64,000 nucleotides of DNA from contig NW_026515541.1 in NCBI RefSeq assembly GCF_014898815.1, positions 2,108,001 to 2,172,000 on the forward strand, in the 5' to 3' direction. The notes under the pieces were generated by a model. That model saw only the letters and a program-made list of their open reading frames with translations. It was not told where the DNA came from and did not search any database. Of this stretch, positions 14,590 to 28,433 are shown one piece after another. The position numbers and the translations under genes were made by a program. This stretch comes from Panonychus citri. Its lineage: Eukaryota; Arthropoda; Arachnida; Trombidiformes; Tetranychidae. The first letter of the stretch is position 1; every line of letters begins with the position of its first letter.

Positions 14590-16836
14590 AATCTTCTTAT
14601 TCCTATAAGATGCTCATACTATTATTATTATAAGTTGATCTTCATCAATGTCTATTATTATGTTTGACAGATTCGTGAGTCCGACATTCACTCAACATCC
14701 ACACATAAAATACCTTTAGCACCCACCAAAAAGTTTCATCTTCATCAGAACTTTTTTCCTCATCCTCTTTATCATCATAATGCTCATCCCCAAGTATCTC
14801 TCTCCCAATATTATCTTCTACTTTCAGAGCTTTTTGTCTTCTCAATCATCATGTTTATCTTATTAGAATCGTGATTTACTCATGAATTTTTTTTTGTTTT
14901 TTCTTCCTCTCTCTTCATCTTAAAATCGAAAAAAAAAACTTTTCTTCCAAAAAGACTTACCTGTATTTTCATCTTCAAATATCATAGTCACTTTTTTACA
15001 TCTTCATCATTTTTTTTTCATCTTAACTTTTAATTTCATGATGATTTCATGTCACCAAGATTTGATTTTCTGAACTTCATCCTGAATCACTTGAATATTG
15101 ACTATAAATCAATATAAAAAGATAATGATGAATCTCAATCACTATTTGAGTTGTTACAAGTTCATTAAACTTTTCGAGATGATGAAAAGTTTTCCTCTCA
15201 GCTGATTATTGGCTATCAACTTATTATGATATTATCATTATCGTCATCAAGGTTAATTGTAATTAAGCAAGAAAACTTATTGTTGTACCTTTTGTTTTTC
15301 CTTTGAAAAAGAAAAAGGTGAAAATTAATTATCAATGTTTAGAGAGTTGATTAGTTGTTGACAGTTAATTGTCATTAATTACTTATAAATATTATACTTA
15401 TTTTCAAATCAATAATAATAATAAATGAAGGAAAAATAAATGATTTCATCTTGGAAATCATTTTCCCTGATTTCTTATCATATCTTTCATGTTTTTGTTG
15501 ATATTTTTCATTTTTTGGGTGATTTCATATTTTGACATTTGATGATAATGATGATCAGCATCATTATCAATAATTATCATCATCATTAAAGTTATCTCAT
15601 GATGGAAACACAGGTAAACAAGAGTGTGACAGTTGATTGGATAAAAACGATGTCTCCAAATTGTGTTGATCACTTTTATCACTTACTTTTAATCCTCATC
15701 ATCAATCTCGTCATCATCATCATCATCATCATCTGCCAAAGCGTAACGAGAGGTAAATATCTCTCTCTCTCATTTTTATCCTCATCATCTTGATGACCTG
15801 TCTTCATCCTCTGTCGTTTGTGTTGATCCACCATCAGCTCATCGTAATCAAGGATCCGTTCAAAAGGTAAACACCAAATGAGTCGGAAAAAGTTTTGGAT
15901 GAAAATCAAGACATGAAAAAAAAATGGGAAGATAAATCTTATGATGAAAATGATGATGATGATACGGATGAGGATGAGGATTAAGATGATGAGGCGTGGT
16001 CATGACAATATCAAAAATGATTGTCATCAATTGGCCGGTCAATCATTATCACTTAATAATCAATATCATTACCATCAAAATGTGATCTAATTTCATATGA
16101 ATTTCAAGCTAATTAACTCAATCAATGATTTAATCAACTTATTATATTATTATTATCATAATATTATCATTAATAACAATTTAATTAGACAAGATTCATT
16201 TTTTATATGATTAGATTAAATTTAAATTTCTATCATCATGAAATGGATCATGATGATCACATTGAGATATTCATGGATTTTTCAAGATGAATTATCATCT
16301 TCATCCTTTTTTTTTCATCAAATTTGTAATCAGTCAAAATGACAAAATCTACTCAGGTGAATCAGGGTAACTGTAAATAATTCTGAGAAACTTTCAATGT
16401 TAATTTTAAATGTCTCTCATGATTAAGGTAACATTTTCCATTTGTTTTAATATTCAGATAATCATTTCATTTGCATGTAAAAATTTTCCACCATTGGAAT
16501 AAATTAATATCAGAATGATGAAAAAGAGGAAAAAAAGTTTCTCTCAGAAAGTAATATCATTGGAAATATATTATTAGTATAATGTGATATTAAGAAGCAA
16601 AGAGAGAATTTGAAAATTTTAGAAAATTCTTGAAGACTCATGGTAACAGTTGAGGAGCATCATGATGATGAACTTTTTCTGTGCAATGAATGATAATCAC
16701 AACTTGACAAGAAAAAAATTCTAAAGCTTAAGATTAGTGAGTTGTTTTTCTCTATCAAAGTTTTCCAGGTAAATTGTTTAGGGAAAGGTAATAGTTAATC
16801 GTTAACAGATTAAACAGATGATGAGAATTTTTTCTT

Positions 16837-16849
16837 CTCTCTCATTCAC

Positions 16850-16880
<31 letters not shown>
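16837..16880. repeat. CT/GA hairpin running into a GA tract
   Basis: A perfect 9-bp inverted repeat (CTCTCTCAT at 16837-16845 and ATGAGAGAG at 16852-16860, 6-nt loop) continues directly into a (GA)n run. This is a second case of opposed CT and GA tracts in this window. Confidence 0.75.
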
Positions 16881-17297
16881 GATAAAAAATAAACGATGAT
16901 GAGTGTAACTAATACACTTTGGCATCGATCAGGAAAAGTTGTGATTACATGAGTTTACTTTATACCTGGAAGATTGAAGATGATGAGGATGAAGATGAAG
17001 ATGAGGATAAATATATAGTGATGAACGGGTAGTTCATTGAGATTATCATCATGAAGATAATGATTCTGATCCCATTGGAATTGATAGGAAAATAAAATAA
17101 CGATACTTTTACAGGTGAATCAAATTAATTTTGGTTACCTATGCGAGTCCATTAAATGATCTTGTCTTATGCTTTTCAATCAAAGTTAATTGCTACTAAT
17201 TTAATAAAGTGTGTATTTTGTGCTTACCTGGTTGATCAGGTTCAAGGATGAAGATGATGATGATAATGATGATCAGAGTGAGACCCTTTAAGATGCC

Positions 17298-17327
17298 GAT
17301 GATGATGATGATGATGATGATGATGAT
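17298..17327. repeat. (GAT)10 microsatellite
   Basis: Ten consecutive GAT units. Shorter GAT/TCA runs are scattered throughout the window. Confidence 0.9.
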
Positions 17328-20300
17328 ATTGCCACTAGTGGTCATCAATTGGTTACCTGGAAAAAAATTTTCTAAGTCAATCTGTCAATTATATTAAATA
17401 ATAATACCTGATGATTATTGGGAAGGAATTTATTTCACCATCATTACCTTGATTATGGGTTGGGTTTTCTGATCAATTTTTTTAATTTAATTACGTTTTG
17501 TAACAATTTAAATCATCTTCTCATCTTAAAGGTTAATCCATCAACATTGATTAACTTTTAATCAACTTTTGGTTTCGTTTAATTTGTTACCTGTTTGTTT
17601 ATTGTTTACAATCAGATTCTAAATCATGATCAATGTTTAATTTGATGATAATGCAACTTTTTTTTATATTAACGAGTTAATTGTAATCATAAATTAATTT
17701 TCTTTCTCTATTTGTTTCGACTATTTGATTTACTCATTTAATTTAACCTTCAAGTATATTATATTTAATTCATAATAATAATCAGTGGATTGAATTAATT
17801 GATTGTGTATTTTTATTCACTTGATTCCTTAAATGTTATATGATAATTGTAATACTTTCTTAATTGTTAATTTAGTTTCCGATTCTTATTCATTAAATGA
17901 TTCTAGTTGTTTGGTTTCCTTGGATTTGATTGTGTATTCAGTGATTTATATATATTATTTTGATTATATTATTATTATTATTATTTAGTCCTTGATTATA
18001 ATTAGCTGTTGATTGTTATTAAATTGCTGCCCTCTATTGATTATATTGAATTACAATTTTAATTTCATCTAACTTGATTATCTTGTTGATTGTAAAGCTA
18101 ATTTTAAAAAAAGGTTTTACTGGCCAGTGGAGCAATTAAATGAGCTTATATTACATGTTAATTGTGATCGACAATTAATTCACAATTGATTCAATGTTAC
18201 AACCAATTCAAGTAAATTGTTTGCATTTATTTATAACATTAACTTTGTGGATATTGGATAATTATAGTTGTTGATATTGAGAATGGTAAGAAAAAAAAAA
18301 GTCATTCACAGATTAAGTTGACAATAATAATAATAATCTGTTCCGTTTGATTGTTATTAATTGTTATCAAATGAATTGACCATTGTCCGAAAGAAGTAGA
18401 TTAAAATTGTTAAGGTTTCATCAGAATGGATATTGAGTGAGGAAAAAAAAACGAGAGAAAAGAAATAATTTCAATCAGGTAAACATGATGATGATGATGA
18501 TGAAATGATAGATTTTCATGATGGGTTTCCAGGTATCAATACGTTTACCTGAGTATTTGAGATTCATGAGTAAATATTAGGATAAAAGGTGGAAAAAAAG
18601 TAATGTAAAGGTAAAGAGAGATGATGATAATGATGATGAAGATGAAAATTGAAGATGAATTGAAATAACAAAAGTCTCATGAAAACAACATGCAAGGTAT
18701 CAGATTGGAAAGTCCTTGGCATTTATCTGATTAATTTTTTCTGCTTTTTTTTGTTGATACAAGAGAAAAAAAAATCAAAGTATTTTGCCAATGTCATCAA
18801 AGGGAATCAGATATGATGATGATGATGAGAGGGTGGTGGTGGGTTTAGCAGGAGCTACAGGTAATAATATGAATAAATGTGTAATAATATCATGACAATA
18901 CACATAATAATGACCTTGATTTGTGCATCAGCATGATATTGACTCGTAATCATTGATAATATTATCGCAATTGAAAGGAAATGGTGATGATGATGTCAAA
19001 CATGATTTCCTATTTGGATTTCGTCAAATGTCCGCTCGAAACTTTTTATGTTCAAATGTTCTGATCAATTCTTATTACTTATTATCGAGTTTAATTTAGT
19101 TTTTCTTTCACTTTTTCTCATTTCATTTGATTTTAATTCTCTTTTTTTCTGTTTGTTTGCAATTTTTGCTCTTTTTTTTTTGCTTCTCTTAATTGTGATT
19201 ATTCAGCAAATCAAATTTAATTTAATTTACTGTTACTCTCGTTTTCGGTGTGTGACTGTTAATTCATCAAATTTTACGTTTTTATTATTAATCAGAATGA
19301 GAATTGTAAAAAAATTGATTGATTTTAATTTCAATTGAATAATAAGATTAGTGATTAATATCATGATAGCCTTGATTGTTGAGGTGTTGTATTAATATTC
19401 ATTTTGATTTAGTTTTAAATTGTTGAGATTTCCAATCAATGATCAATACCAAATCACAAGGTATCAAAAATGAAACATTCAACAAACTGATTGTGATTAA
19501 ATTAATATAAAAATACACACATAGTGATCAGTTAATTGTTAGTGATTAAGGAAATGATTTTGTTTTATGTATGACAAAAAAAAGACCAAGACTTGGTTAA
19601 TCAAATTAGTTAAGGGTTAATTGTTGCTAGTTGCATTTGGTTAAATTGATTAAATCAATAGTTTTTATATATTGTGTATAAATCACAATTTAAATTGTTG
19701 TTGTTGTTGTTTACAGGTTACAGTTTAAATTTTAAACAATTAATAAAATTGGACTCCGACAGTGAGGTTAATTTAGAGTAGAGTTAAAAATAATGTTAAA
19801 ACAATTAAATCTAATTGTGTAACCATATTGATTTATTAATTGCTGGAGAATCCTAAACCAACACAAATCAGGTTGTCAACATTAATCCTTAATCATTTCT
19901 GTGTAAAATTAACTGGATTTACTGGATTTATATACAATTTTATCCTAATTTACATGAAAATTTACATAATCATGAGATGATCATCAAGATTGATAATTGT
20001 AATCAACAATTAGCATTAAATTTATTATTAAACATGATAATCAAAATGTTGATTGTTTTTAAAACAACAAAAAAAGGATAATAAAACTTTTATATTAACG
20101 GTATTGACTAATCTGAATCAATTGTAATATCATTTAACTAATCAAACTGGTCAACATATGATCTTGACCACCAACATGGTCAGTAAATAACCGTTTACAC
20201 ATAAACATTAACAACCCAATAATTTAAGCCAGTAGCCATTTTTCATCTTCCTTTATCATCTTATCATCATGAAAGTCTTTCTTTTTCCTCTTACCTTCAT

Positions 20301-20633
20301 CTTCCTTACATACTAATGAGTCTATTAAAATAGATATTCAAGTGAGATGATGACCAGTAAGTGGACAAGGGTAATATCGAGCTCTCTATCATCATTTATA
20401 TTACTCTAAGTCACTATCAACATAATTATTGTTATTATCATTATCATCTTGTTTGTATTCAATTGTAGACACAATTAAGAGACTGGTTTACCTGCGGGTT
20501 AATCCGTTCAGGGTAAATTTTTGGCCTCAATCTTGATTTTCATTTTTCGTTTCTTGAATATTCATTTTTGGACTAACGATTTTTTTTTCTCGATCATTTT
20601 TTTTTCTTTGCTTCTTTGGTTTGATCTTCATAG

Positions 20634-23047
20634 GTAAACGTTGGAGAGAGTTAACTGTACAAGAGCGTCGTCCTTTTGTCCAGGAAGCGGAAAGACTTCG
20701 AGTTCAACATATGCAAGATCATCCCGATTATAAGTATAGACCTCGACGTCGGAAAAATGGTAAACGAAATGCTCGAGGCGGAAGTTCAACTGGTGCAATC
20801 GGTAGTGGTAGTAATGTGGGCAATGGGGGTAACCACAGTCCAAATAGTTCTAATAGCAATAGTAATCATCCATCTTCTTTGGTTGGAGGTCGATCGCCGT
20901 CAACGGGAAATTGTATCACTTTATCCTCTGGTGATGATCAGGGTGGCATGAGATTGTACAGTCCGATTGGTGGAGGATTAAATGATCACATTAACGGTCA
21001 TCATCATCTTTCACATCTTCATCATCATCAACATCAACAACAGCAACAAGGGATTCCTCATCATCTTCATGGTCAAACACTTCACTCTGTTCACCATCAT
21101 CATCATCATCAACAACAACACCAACAACACCATCACCAACAACAACAACAACAACAACACTTACAACATTTAACTCAACACCTTCAACATCGTCCATCGC
21201 ACTCAAACCTTGAAATTATGGACCATTCATCACTTTCCCCACCCTTAGATTATTGTGGTGTTCAAACACCTGATTCATCCCCGCACGGAAGTCCATTCAG
21301 TTCAGGTCCACTTTCGGGTGGATCGTTAATGGATCAATATCGTTCTGGAAACATGGTTAACATGGTAACGGTCAATTCGACCCATGGATCAAGTAACTTG
21401 ACCAATGGTATAAATACAATAACAACTACCGGTAATGTTGTCAATTTAAACAGTAATAACAATGGATCTCTGTTAATTAATCACAATGGTCAAGGAGTAG
21501 GAGGTCAACAACAACAACATAGTCATTCATCACAATCGGTCCTTGGTCAACAACAACAGAGTCAAACTTATCTGTCCATCGATGGGTCAACAAAGGAAAG
21601 TCCACTTTCTGATCTTGAAAGTTCAGGAAGTGGTACAAGTACCAATGGTCAGTCAGGTAATGGTCAACTTGATCCAGCTCGATCATTACCAACACCGGAA
21701 ATGTCACCAGTTGAAAATAGCGATAAAATTGATCTAATTAATGGTAGTAATCATTCATCATTAAATCCAGCTTATTATCAACGTAGTGTCATTCAAGGTC
21801 AAGTCTCAGGTAATCGACACCATCAAACCCAACAGCCCCAGGGAACAGGTCACCTTTACAGGTTAATCCAAGGAGGATTAAAAACAGTATTACCTGTTGA
21901 ACAATCAGTTTACCCAATGGCTGGTCAGTTATCGGAAACACAACAATCAACATCATCTTCATCTTCATCATCATCATCATCAATTACGACAACAACTATA
22001 ACAACATCCGATTCATCAACAAGTAATCCCGTTAACGATCAAACCAATGGTACTAATCAACACTCACCTCAACCTTTAATAACTCAAATTAAACAAGAAA
22101 ACGATTTGGACACTTCGATTAACAATAATTCAACGACAACGACGACAACAAATGAAACAACACCAACACCAAGTACCAATGTCGATGATGGTGTTTACAC
22201 TAATCAACCAAACGAAAATCCCGTTAGTCAATTGATGTCACGTTTCAGTGATGATTCATCATTTCTCAGGAACGTTAATCCCGTTTGTCCATCTTATAAG
22301 AATCGAGTGATTGTCAATCATGTTGAATCATCGGGAATCAATTCATCATCAAGTAATAACAACGATCACCAGCAACAATTTGAATCAAATCTCTATTCAA
22401 AAGATACAAGATTTGACGATTATCATATGGAAATGATTGATGGGACTGATGATAATCACTGGACATCATATGACCAGCAACATCAGCACCATCAACAGCA
22501 ACAACACCAACACCAACATCATCAACAGCAGCAACAAAATTGTATTTATAATTCATATAAATCGGAGCTTAAACCTTCAATTGATCAAATGTATCGAGAT
22601 CCAAATGAATCAACTGGTTATGGTGACAATTATTTAACTATTAATGGTGATCAAGATTATGACACTGGACCTTTGGTGACCGATGGATCAGCTGGTGGAC
22701 GACAAGATGATTATAATCAACGTCAGGTAATCATCCCATCCTCACATCATCAACATCTTCACCATCAACAGCAACAAACCATAATTAAGGCAATTAATCA
22801 GCATCACAATTTACATCAAACTCACAATATTCAATCACAGCATCAACATCATCAACAATATCATGGATCAGAAGTTAATCCGGTTACATCAACTTCAACT
22901 GATCACAATTTAGTCAACAATTTTAGCTCCCAATTAATTCAGAAATTAACTGATTTTAATCGTCCAATTACCGGTAATTCATCTCTATGTGAAAATGGAT
23001 CAGAGTTAATTGCTGCCTTAGCGGAAACCCGGCAAATTATTTCTTAA
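20634..23047 (+). CDS. SoxF-type HMG-box transcription factor, 3' exon (partial)
   Basis: Final coding exon of a Sox-family transcription factor, 804 codons plus a split first codon. It opens after an acceptor (TTCATAG, 20627-20633) with the second half of an HMG box: GKRWRELTVQERRPF, then EAERLRVQHMQDHPDYKYRP and RRRK. The AERLRVQHMQDHP and YKYRPRRRK signature is that of the SoxF group (Sox7/17/18; Drosophila Sox15), whose proteins bind DNA in the nucleus and control cell fate. The first half of the HMG box must lie upstream and was not found in the window. The rest is low complexity: long His/Gln runs (about residues 130-185, 615-640 and 700-755), Ser and Thr runs, and many Asn and Gly. I did not recognise a typical SoxF C-terminal motif. 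The stop is TAA at 23045-23047. Group assignment is fairly sure; the exact orthologue is not. Confidence 0.85.
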
Positions 23048-23121
23048 TCAAATCAGGGAGAGAAATTTATTCCAAACAATTAACTTTTTCCTCTTGCTAA
23101 TTGACAGTAAATTAATTACCA

Positions 23122-23127
23122 AATAAA
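23122..23127 (+). terminator. Poly(A) signal of the Sox gene
   Basis: AATAAA 75 bp after the Sox stop codon. It is the first canonical signal downstream of the stop. Confidence 0.5.
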
Positions 23128-25252
23128 AAAAGCAAAGGATAAATTAAAAAAGTCGTAAGAAAATGAATTAGGACAATTAGTGCCAAATGAAGTTTTAACA
23201 ATGAATTAAATTAATAATTGTTGCAATTGATTTTCTCGCAACAATCAATTGACTGATTTAAAGCACAAATTTATCAGAAAATTGTCCGATTGTTGATTAA
23301 TTTGATTGATTTCCTTTCTCTCTCTCTCTCTCTCTCTTCAAATACTAATCAAGAAACAACGAAACAATCAAATTTAATCATCTTCCCTTCACCTCTTTTT
23401 TTCAATCCCAATTATAATCAATCAGTTAATTAAAAAGCTGATGGAAACTTTGACCAGGGAGAATCAAAGTTAATTGTAAACATGACAATCCAATCAAGAT
23501 GAAAATTATCCCAATCAACAGATTATCTTTAATTATCTATTTTATCAAATTCTTTACAAAAATTAACTAATTGTATTTGTTGCAATTTGTTCAGTTCCTG
23601 TTCATCTTTCATATGCAAAACCTAATTCACCATCAACAATCAACTAATTGTGCCTCTTGTTCAGATACAAAAGTTTTTATCACATCGCAATTAACAGTTA
23701 ATTAACTGTTGGACATCATTAATTATACATAATTTTTTTTTTCTTCACAATTTGTTAATAATTTTTTTCGTGGTTTCATAAACACAATTAGATGAATAAT
23801 CAATCAATTGGAATATGATTAAAACCCATCACCTGAAGCCCCATCCCTAACAATTTAATCAATTAAAAGCATCAACATGAACAATCAACGAGATAAACAA
23901 CAACAATTTGACATAAAATCAAATGAAAATAATTTAAATCAATAAAACTAATTGTGTTTAACGTTGACAATTGAAAATGCAGTTAAAAAAACTCAAATGG
24001 TTAAAAGTTTTAATGGTTAATCAAGTAAATCAATTGAAACCCTCAAGCAATCAAATCAAATCATCAACACACATAAACATGGGCTTAATCATTTTACATT
24101 TATGTTAACAATTAAACACTACAATCATCACCAATGAATACACACATTGAACACATAATCATCATTATCAAATCATTTACAATTAACTTTGGAAAACTTT
24201 TCAATCGAAATTCAAAAAAAAATTAACAATTATAATTAAAATCTTATTCTGTCCCAATCATGTTACCCTCAACCCTAAATCCATTCCCACCTCATTTACT
24301 ATGTTAACTTTTTTTCCGCTCTGGGAGTTAATTGTATCCCTATTCCAACCCTTGAACATTTAATTATCCTTAATTATTTGAAATATATAACAAAAAAATG
24401 ATTACAATTACCTCACCATGACAATTTTGTAGAGACTTTGTCAATGTCTCAGAGAAAAACAAAAATTATTTTCCTTTTCCATTGAGATTATTGATTTATC
24501 AATCACAAAAGGGACAATTGATTTATATAAATATAATATAAATATTACTATAAATATGAATTGTTAATTATTCACAATTTTATCTTGTCACAATTTACTA
24601 ATTTCATTGAAACAAATCAACTATTAATACAATCGGATTAGTCGTAACAAATTTATTCACAACCATTGAAGTTACAATGATCATAAAGAATATCACTAAT
24701 ATAAGAAATTAAATTCGAAAACGGTCTAATTGGATTTTATAATTTCCAATTTCTTTCGTCTAAATAATTTTAATTCCAATTTGATTGTTGATTAAATTTT
24801 AAATTCTTCAAGGATTAAGAATTTCAAAAATGGCGCTTTTCTTTTTTTGGAAAATAAAATGTAAACAATCAACCGAATAAGTGGCGACATCTGGGGTAAT
24901 CTTTTTTCGTTTTCGTTTTGATTTCGTTTTGTTTTTCTTGATTTAATTTTATTATTTTTAGACACTCAAGCTAATCGATCAGCATTTTTCTGGTCTTGAA
25001 TATAAAAAGTTTCAATTAGCCTCAGGGGAAGGTGGAAATTCACCAAACTTTTTCCTGTTTCAATTCAGCCAATTTCTTAAGTTGATTGAAAAGTGAGTCG
25101 ATAGAGTTACGATTTCGACTCAGTCGATGAGTCGACTTGAAGCCGAGTGAGTTGAAAATACTTGTGAGTCAGTTGGTTCGGTATCTAATTATTTTCCCAT
25201 CGTAATTGTTTAAGTTTAATTGTTACGACGATTTGATTCTAATTGGGTCAAC
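23128..25252. other. Intergenic, AT-rich
   Basis: No supported gene. It holds a (CT)n run near 23317-23338 and many poly-A/T and CAATTA-type words. The last 400 bp before the PM20D1 start should contain that gene's promoter. I see no clear TATA element there. Confidence 0.6.
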
Positions 25253-27480
25253 ATGCATCCCGATAGTGGTAATTACTCGGTTATCAGGTTAATTTTTTCT
25301 CTGTTTTTTGGTCTTTTTGTTATTTGTTTTCTTCGAGCTATTATCCTTTACCCTGAGCCCAAAAGTCCGGAGCCATGTGAAGACAATTTAAATCATAAAT
25401 CGATAACAATTAACGATGGAATCATTGAAAGATTTACTCAAGCTCTCAAAATTAAAACAATTTCCCGGTCAGCTCACAATTACGACACCGATGAGTTGAT
25501 AAGATTCAAAGATTTTCTTAAACAATGTAAGTAAAATATTAATCATTTCTTTTTCCTTCTTCTTTTGTTTACTTTTTACTTCTCAATTTTCTATTCGTGA
25601 CAATTAACTTTATTTACTAATTACTATTTTAATTTCTTCCTGCTTTCTCTTTTCTTTTCACCATATTCTCCATTCAATTTTACGATTTAAGGTCATATTT
25701 TAATATGAACATTACATATCCGTTTCAAGTTTTATCTTTTCCATTGAAATTTTAATCAATCTCAACGGAAAAAAACCCATGACAACAAATTCTCTTAATC
25801 GTTAGATTAGTTTTTTCTTTGGTTATTTTGTTCAATGATGATACTTAATCTTATCAAATGTTAATCTCTTGTTTATATTAATATAAAAAATATTACATGA
25901 TAACTTTTCTCTCTCTCTCTCTCTCGTTCAGCTTTTCCAACTATTCACTCGTCACCATTGGTTAAATTAGAGATAATTGGTAATTACAGTCTTCTTTATG
26001 AAATTAAAGGAAGTGATTCAACACTTAAACCATACATGTTATGTGCTCACATGGATGTTGTTCCGGTTGAGGAATCGAAATGGTCAGTTGATCCATTCGG
26101 TGGTACCATTAAAGATGGTTACATTTACGGTCGAGGAGCAGTTGATGTTAAAGACGCACTTATGGTTAGCAATTAATTTATCTCGAATCAATCAAAAGTT
26201 TACTGACAACTTTTTCTTTTCCAATGATCATTTTCAGGGAATCGTAGAGGCTGTTGAATTTGAACTTTCTCGAGGTTTCAAGCCTAAGAGAACGATACTT
26301 TTAGCCTTTGGTCACGATGAAGAGGTCATGGGTCTCGACGGTGCCGTTGCTATTAATAAACATCTAATGGCCAAAGGTGTTCAACTTGAGTTCTTACTGG
26401 ATGAAGGTACTTTTATCTTAAAAAACGCAATCGCTGGTGTACCTAAGGAAAAAGTTGCCATGTAATTAATTGATATTGTCCTTTGAATGATTACAAGAAA
26501 TGAATTATTATTTTTGTCCATCTATTTTCCTTCAGTATTGGTGTCGCTGAGAAAGGCTATGTCACCGTTGAATTGAAGGTCGTTAGTAGTCCTGGTCATG
26601 CATCTGCTCCCCCCTACGAATCGTCTATTGTAATTCTGTCCAAAGCTCTTTCAAAGTAAGAATGAAAATACAATTTAATTGCGAACAAATTTTGATTCTT
26701 CTCAAAACTTTGGTCTAATACATTGTGATAGATTTAACTCCAGAGCACATAAAAGCATGTTCGGTTATGGAATCGAGAAAAATTTCTTTGAATCATTAGC
26801 ACCTTATGTAAGTTGTTTACGTTTAGAAAATTGTTCAGAACTCAAATTTAATTTTAATTTCATTATTCGTTTAGGCTTCGCTTCCATATAAAGTGATCTT
26901 TGGTAATCTTTGGTTATTTGGATCATTAGTTTCCTACATGATGAGTTCGTCGCCTTTAAGTAATGCTTTGGTTCGGACAACGAGTGCAGTTACTGTGGTT
27001 CGAGGTGGAGTAAAAGATAACATTATTGCAAGTGAAGCATCAGCCTTGATTAATCACCGTATTCATCCATCACAAACCATTGAGGAAGTAATTAAATACG
27101 ACGAGCAATTGATTAACGATGAACGAGTTCAAGTTCAGGTCACTTTTGGAGCGGAACCAACACCTCCCAGTCCCCATGGTGACACTGTTTTCGGATATTC
27201 ATCAATTAAACAAAGTATCTTACAAGTTTTCCCCGATGCAGTTGCCGTTCCTGGCCTAATGACCGCAGGCACTGATGCCAGATATTATCCTGGATTAACA
27301 CCAAACATTTATCGTTTCTCACCTTTATTTATACCAAGTGAAGAGATTCATCTTTTCCATGGTAACGATGAACGGATCTCAGTTGAAAATTACGTTAAAG
27401 CAGTAAACTTTTACCATCATTTGATTTTGGCCGCTGATCGATCGCACCTTCCAAAACCTAAAGTCAGCGACGAGTTATAA
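25253..27480 (+). CDS. PM20D1: M20-family peptidase, PM20D1-like
   Basis: Six exons: 25253-25526, 25932-26164, 26238-26461, 26536-26655, 26744-26807 and 26875-27480. All junctions are GT/AG and in phase, giving 506 residues. PM20D1 enzymes are secreted or lumenal M20 metallopeptidases that form and hydrolyse N-fatty-acyl amino acids. Dinuclear metal-site motifs appear in order: CAHMDVVPV (His), GRGAVDVKD (bridging Asp), GHDEEVMG (catalytic Glu pair), LLDEG (Asp) and LFHGNDE (last His). A hydrophobic segment at about residues 9-29 would serve as a signal anchor or uncleaved signal peptide. The start is the ATG in MHPDSGNYSV; the codons upstream lack another ATG. The length matches the family (about 500 residues). 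Family is sure; the exact substrate is not shown by sequence. Confidence 0.9.
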
Positions 27481-28433
27481 AATAATTAAAAGGAAATTGT
27501 ATAGAAAACTCGATATTCCAACTTGTCAGTCAGAAGAAACAATTGATTATCGATTCTTTGTTTATAATCAAATATCCAGATAAAGTCAGAGCAACAAATA
27601 CTTATCAAAAACAAAAACAATCTATCCAAGTTTAATTGAACTTTCTTCATTTATATCCACCCAAATCAATAACCAAATCATTTTGAACATTCTTGTATCC
27701 ATAAAGTTTCAATTAAATCAACTTTTTATAAAAAAAAGTTCATTTTCAAGTTGATTCAGTTTTTTAAATTTCAAAACTCATTAAATTGAAAACAGTTCAA
27801 TTTTTGAAATGATTTTCGATTGTCTTTTACCGCCAAAAATTTACTCATAGTCTTTAATTGGATACAAAATGAGTCCAGATCATTTAATGAATCTGAATAA
27901 ACTTTTACACATCGTAATCCAAATGAGCGAATAATTTTTCCTTCAGATTCTCCCTGCTAATAATTTGATTTCCCCAAGAATTGAATATAACCGAGTCACT
28001 GATTTAGCGAACTGCTTAATATAACTTTTTCATTAAGTACGATTCTATCATAGTTTCTAATTGACGAGCTTTCGAAACGAAACTAAATTATCTTTAAAAT
28101 CGATTTGCCACATTGGTATCAAAAAATTGTTCCTCATCAATGTAAACCCAAAAAAACGAGCAATTGAATTCGGAATTGAGATGTGATTTTTTCCAAAACT
28201 TTTCATTGAATTAAAATTCGACTGCAAATTCAAATCTGGCGCTCAAAGAATTTTCCATTGATTCGAGAGATGGAGAGACTGATGTTCCTGTAGAGTCAGC
28301 AAATGAATTCTTGTCCATCTTGTCAATTTTTCCCAACATCTTTTGTAATTTAAAATTTTAATTTAAATTGTCTAATTGTCAGATTGGTTTTATTTCTTGT
28401 TTATCTCTATCAAAAGTAAAATAATCTATCAAG
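27481..28433. other. Intergenic between PM20D1-like and Arf1
   Basis: Contains an AATAAA at 27896-27901 that could end the PM20D1-like transcript and, closer to 28433, the Arf1 promoter and 5' UTR. No open frame of note. Confidence 0.6.

Larger units (their letters stand above)
1..20633. other. Gene-poor AT-rich region, likely SoxF intron and/or 5' flank
   Basis: I found no exon with a recognisable protein in this stretch on either strand. Open frames here are short and made of low-complexity codons from TCA, GAT, CT and poly-T runs. The Sox exon starting at 20634 begins with a split codon inside the HMG box, so an upstream exon must exist. I saw nothing resembling the first half of an HMG box here, so at least part of this region is probably an intron of more than 20 kb. 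Sox loci often have large flanks rich in enhancers, which is general knowledge and not shown here. Confidence 0.6.

Noticed and set aside
15458..16042. Cluster of overlapping short frames on both strands
   Set aside because: Made by TCATCA/GATGAT repeats, which are open in several frames at once; no coding signature.
20628..22637. Several alternative frames inside the Sox exon
   Set aside because: Shadows of the CAA/CAT repeats encoding the Gln/His runs.
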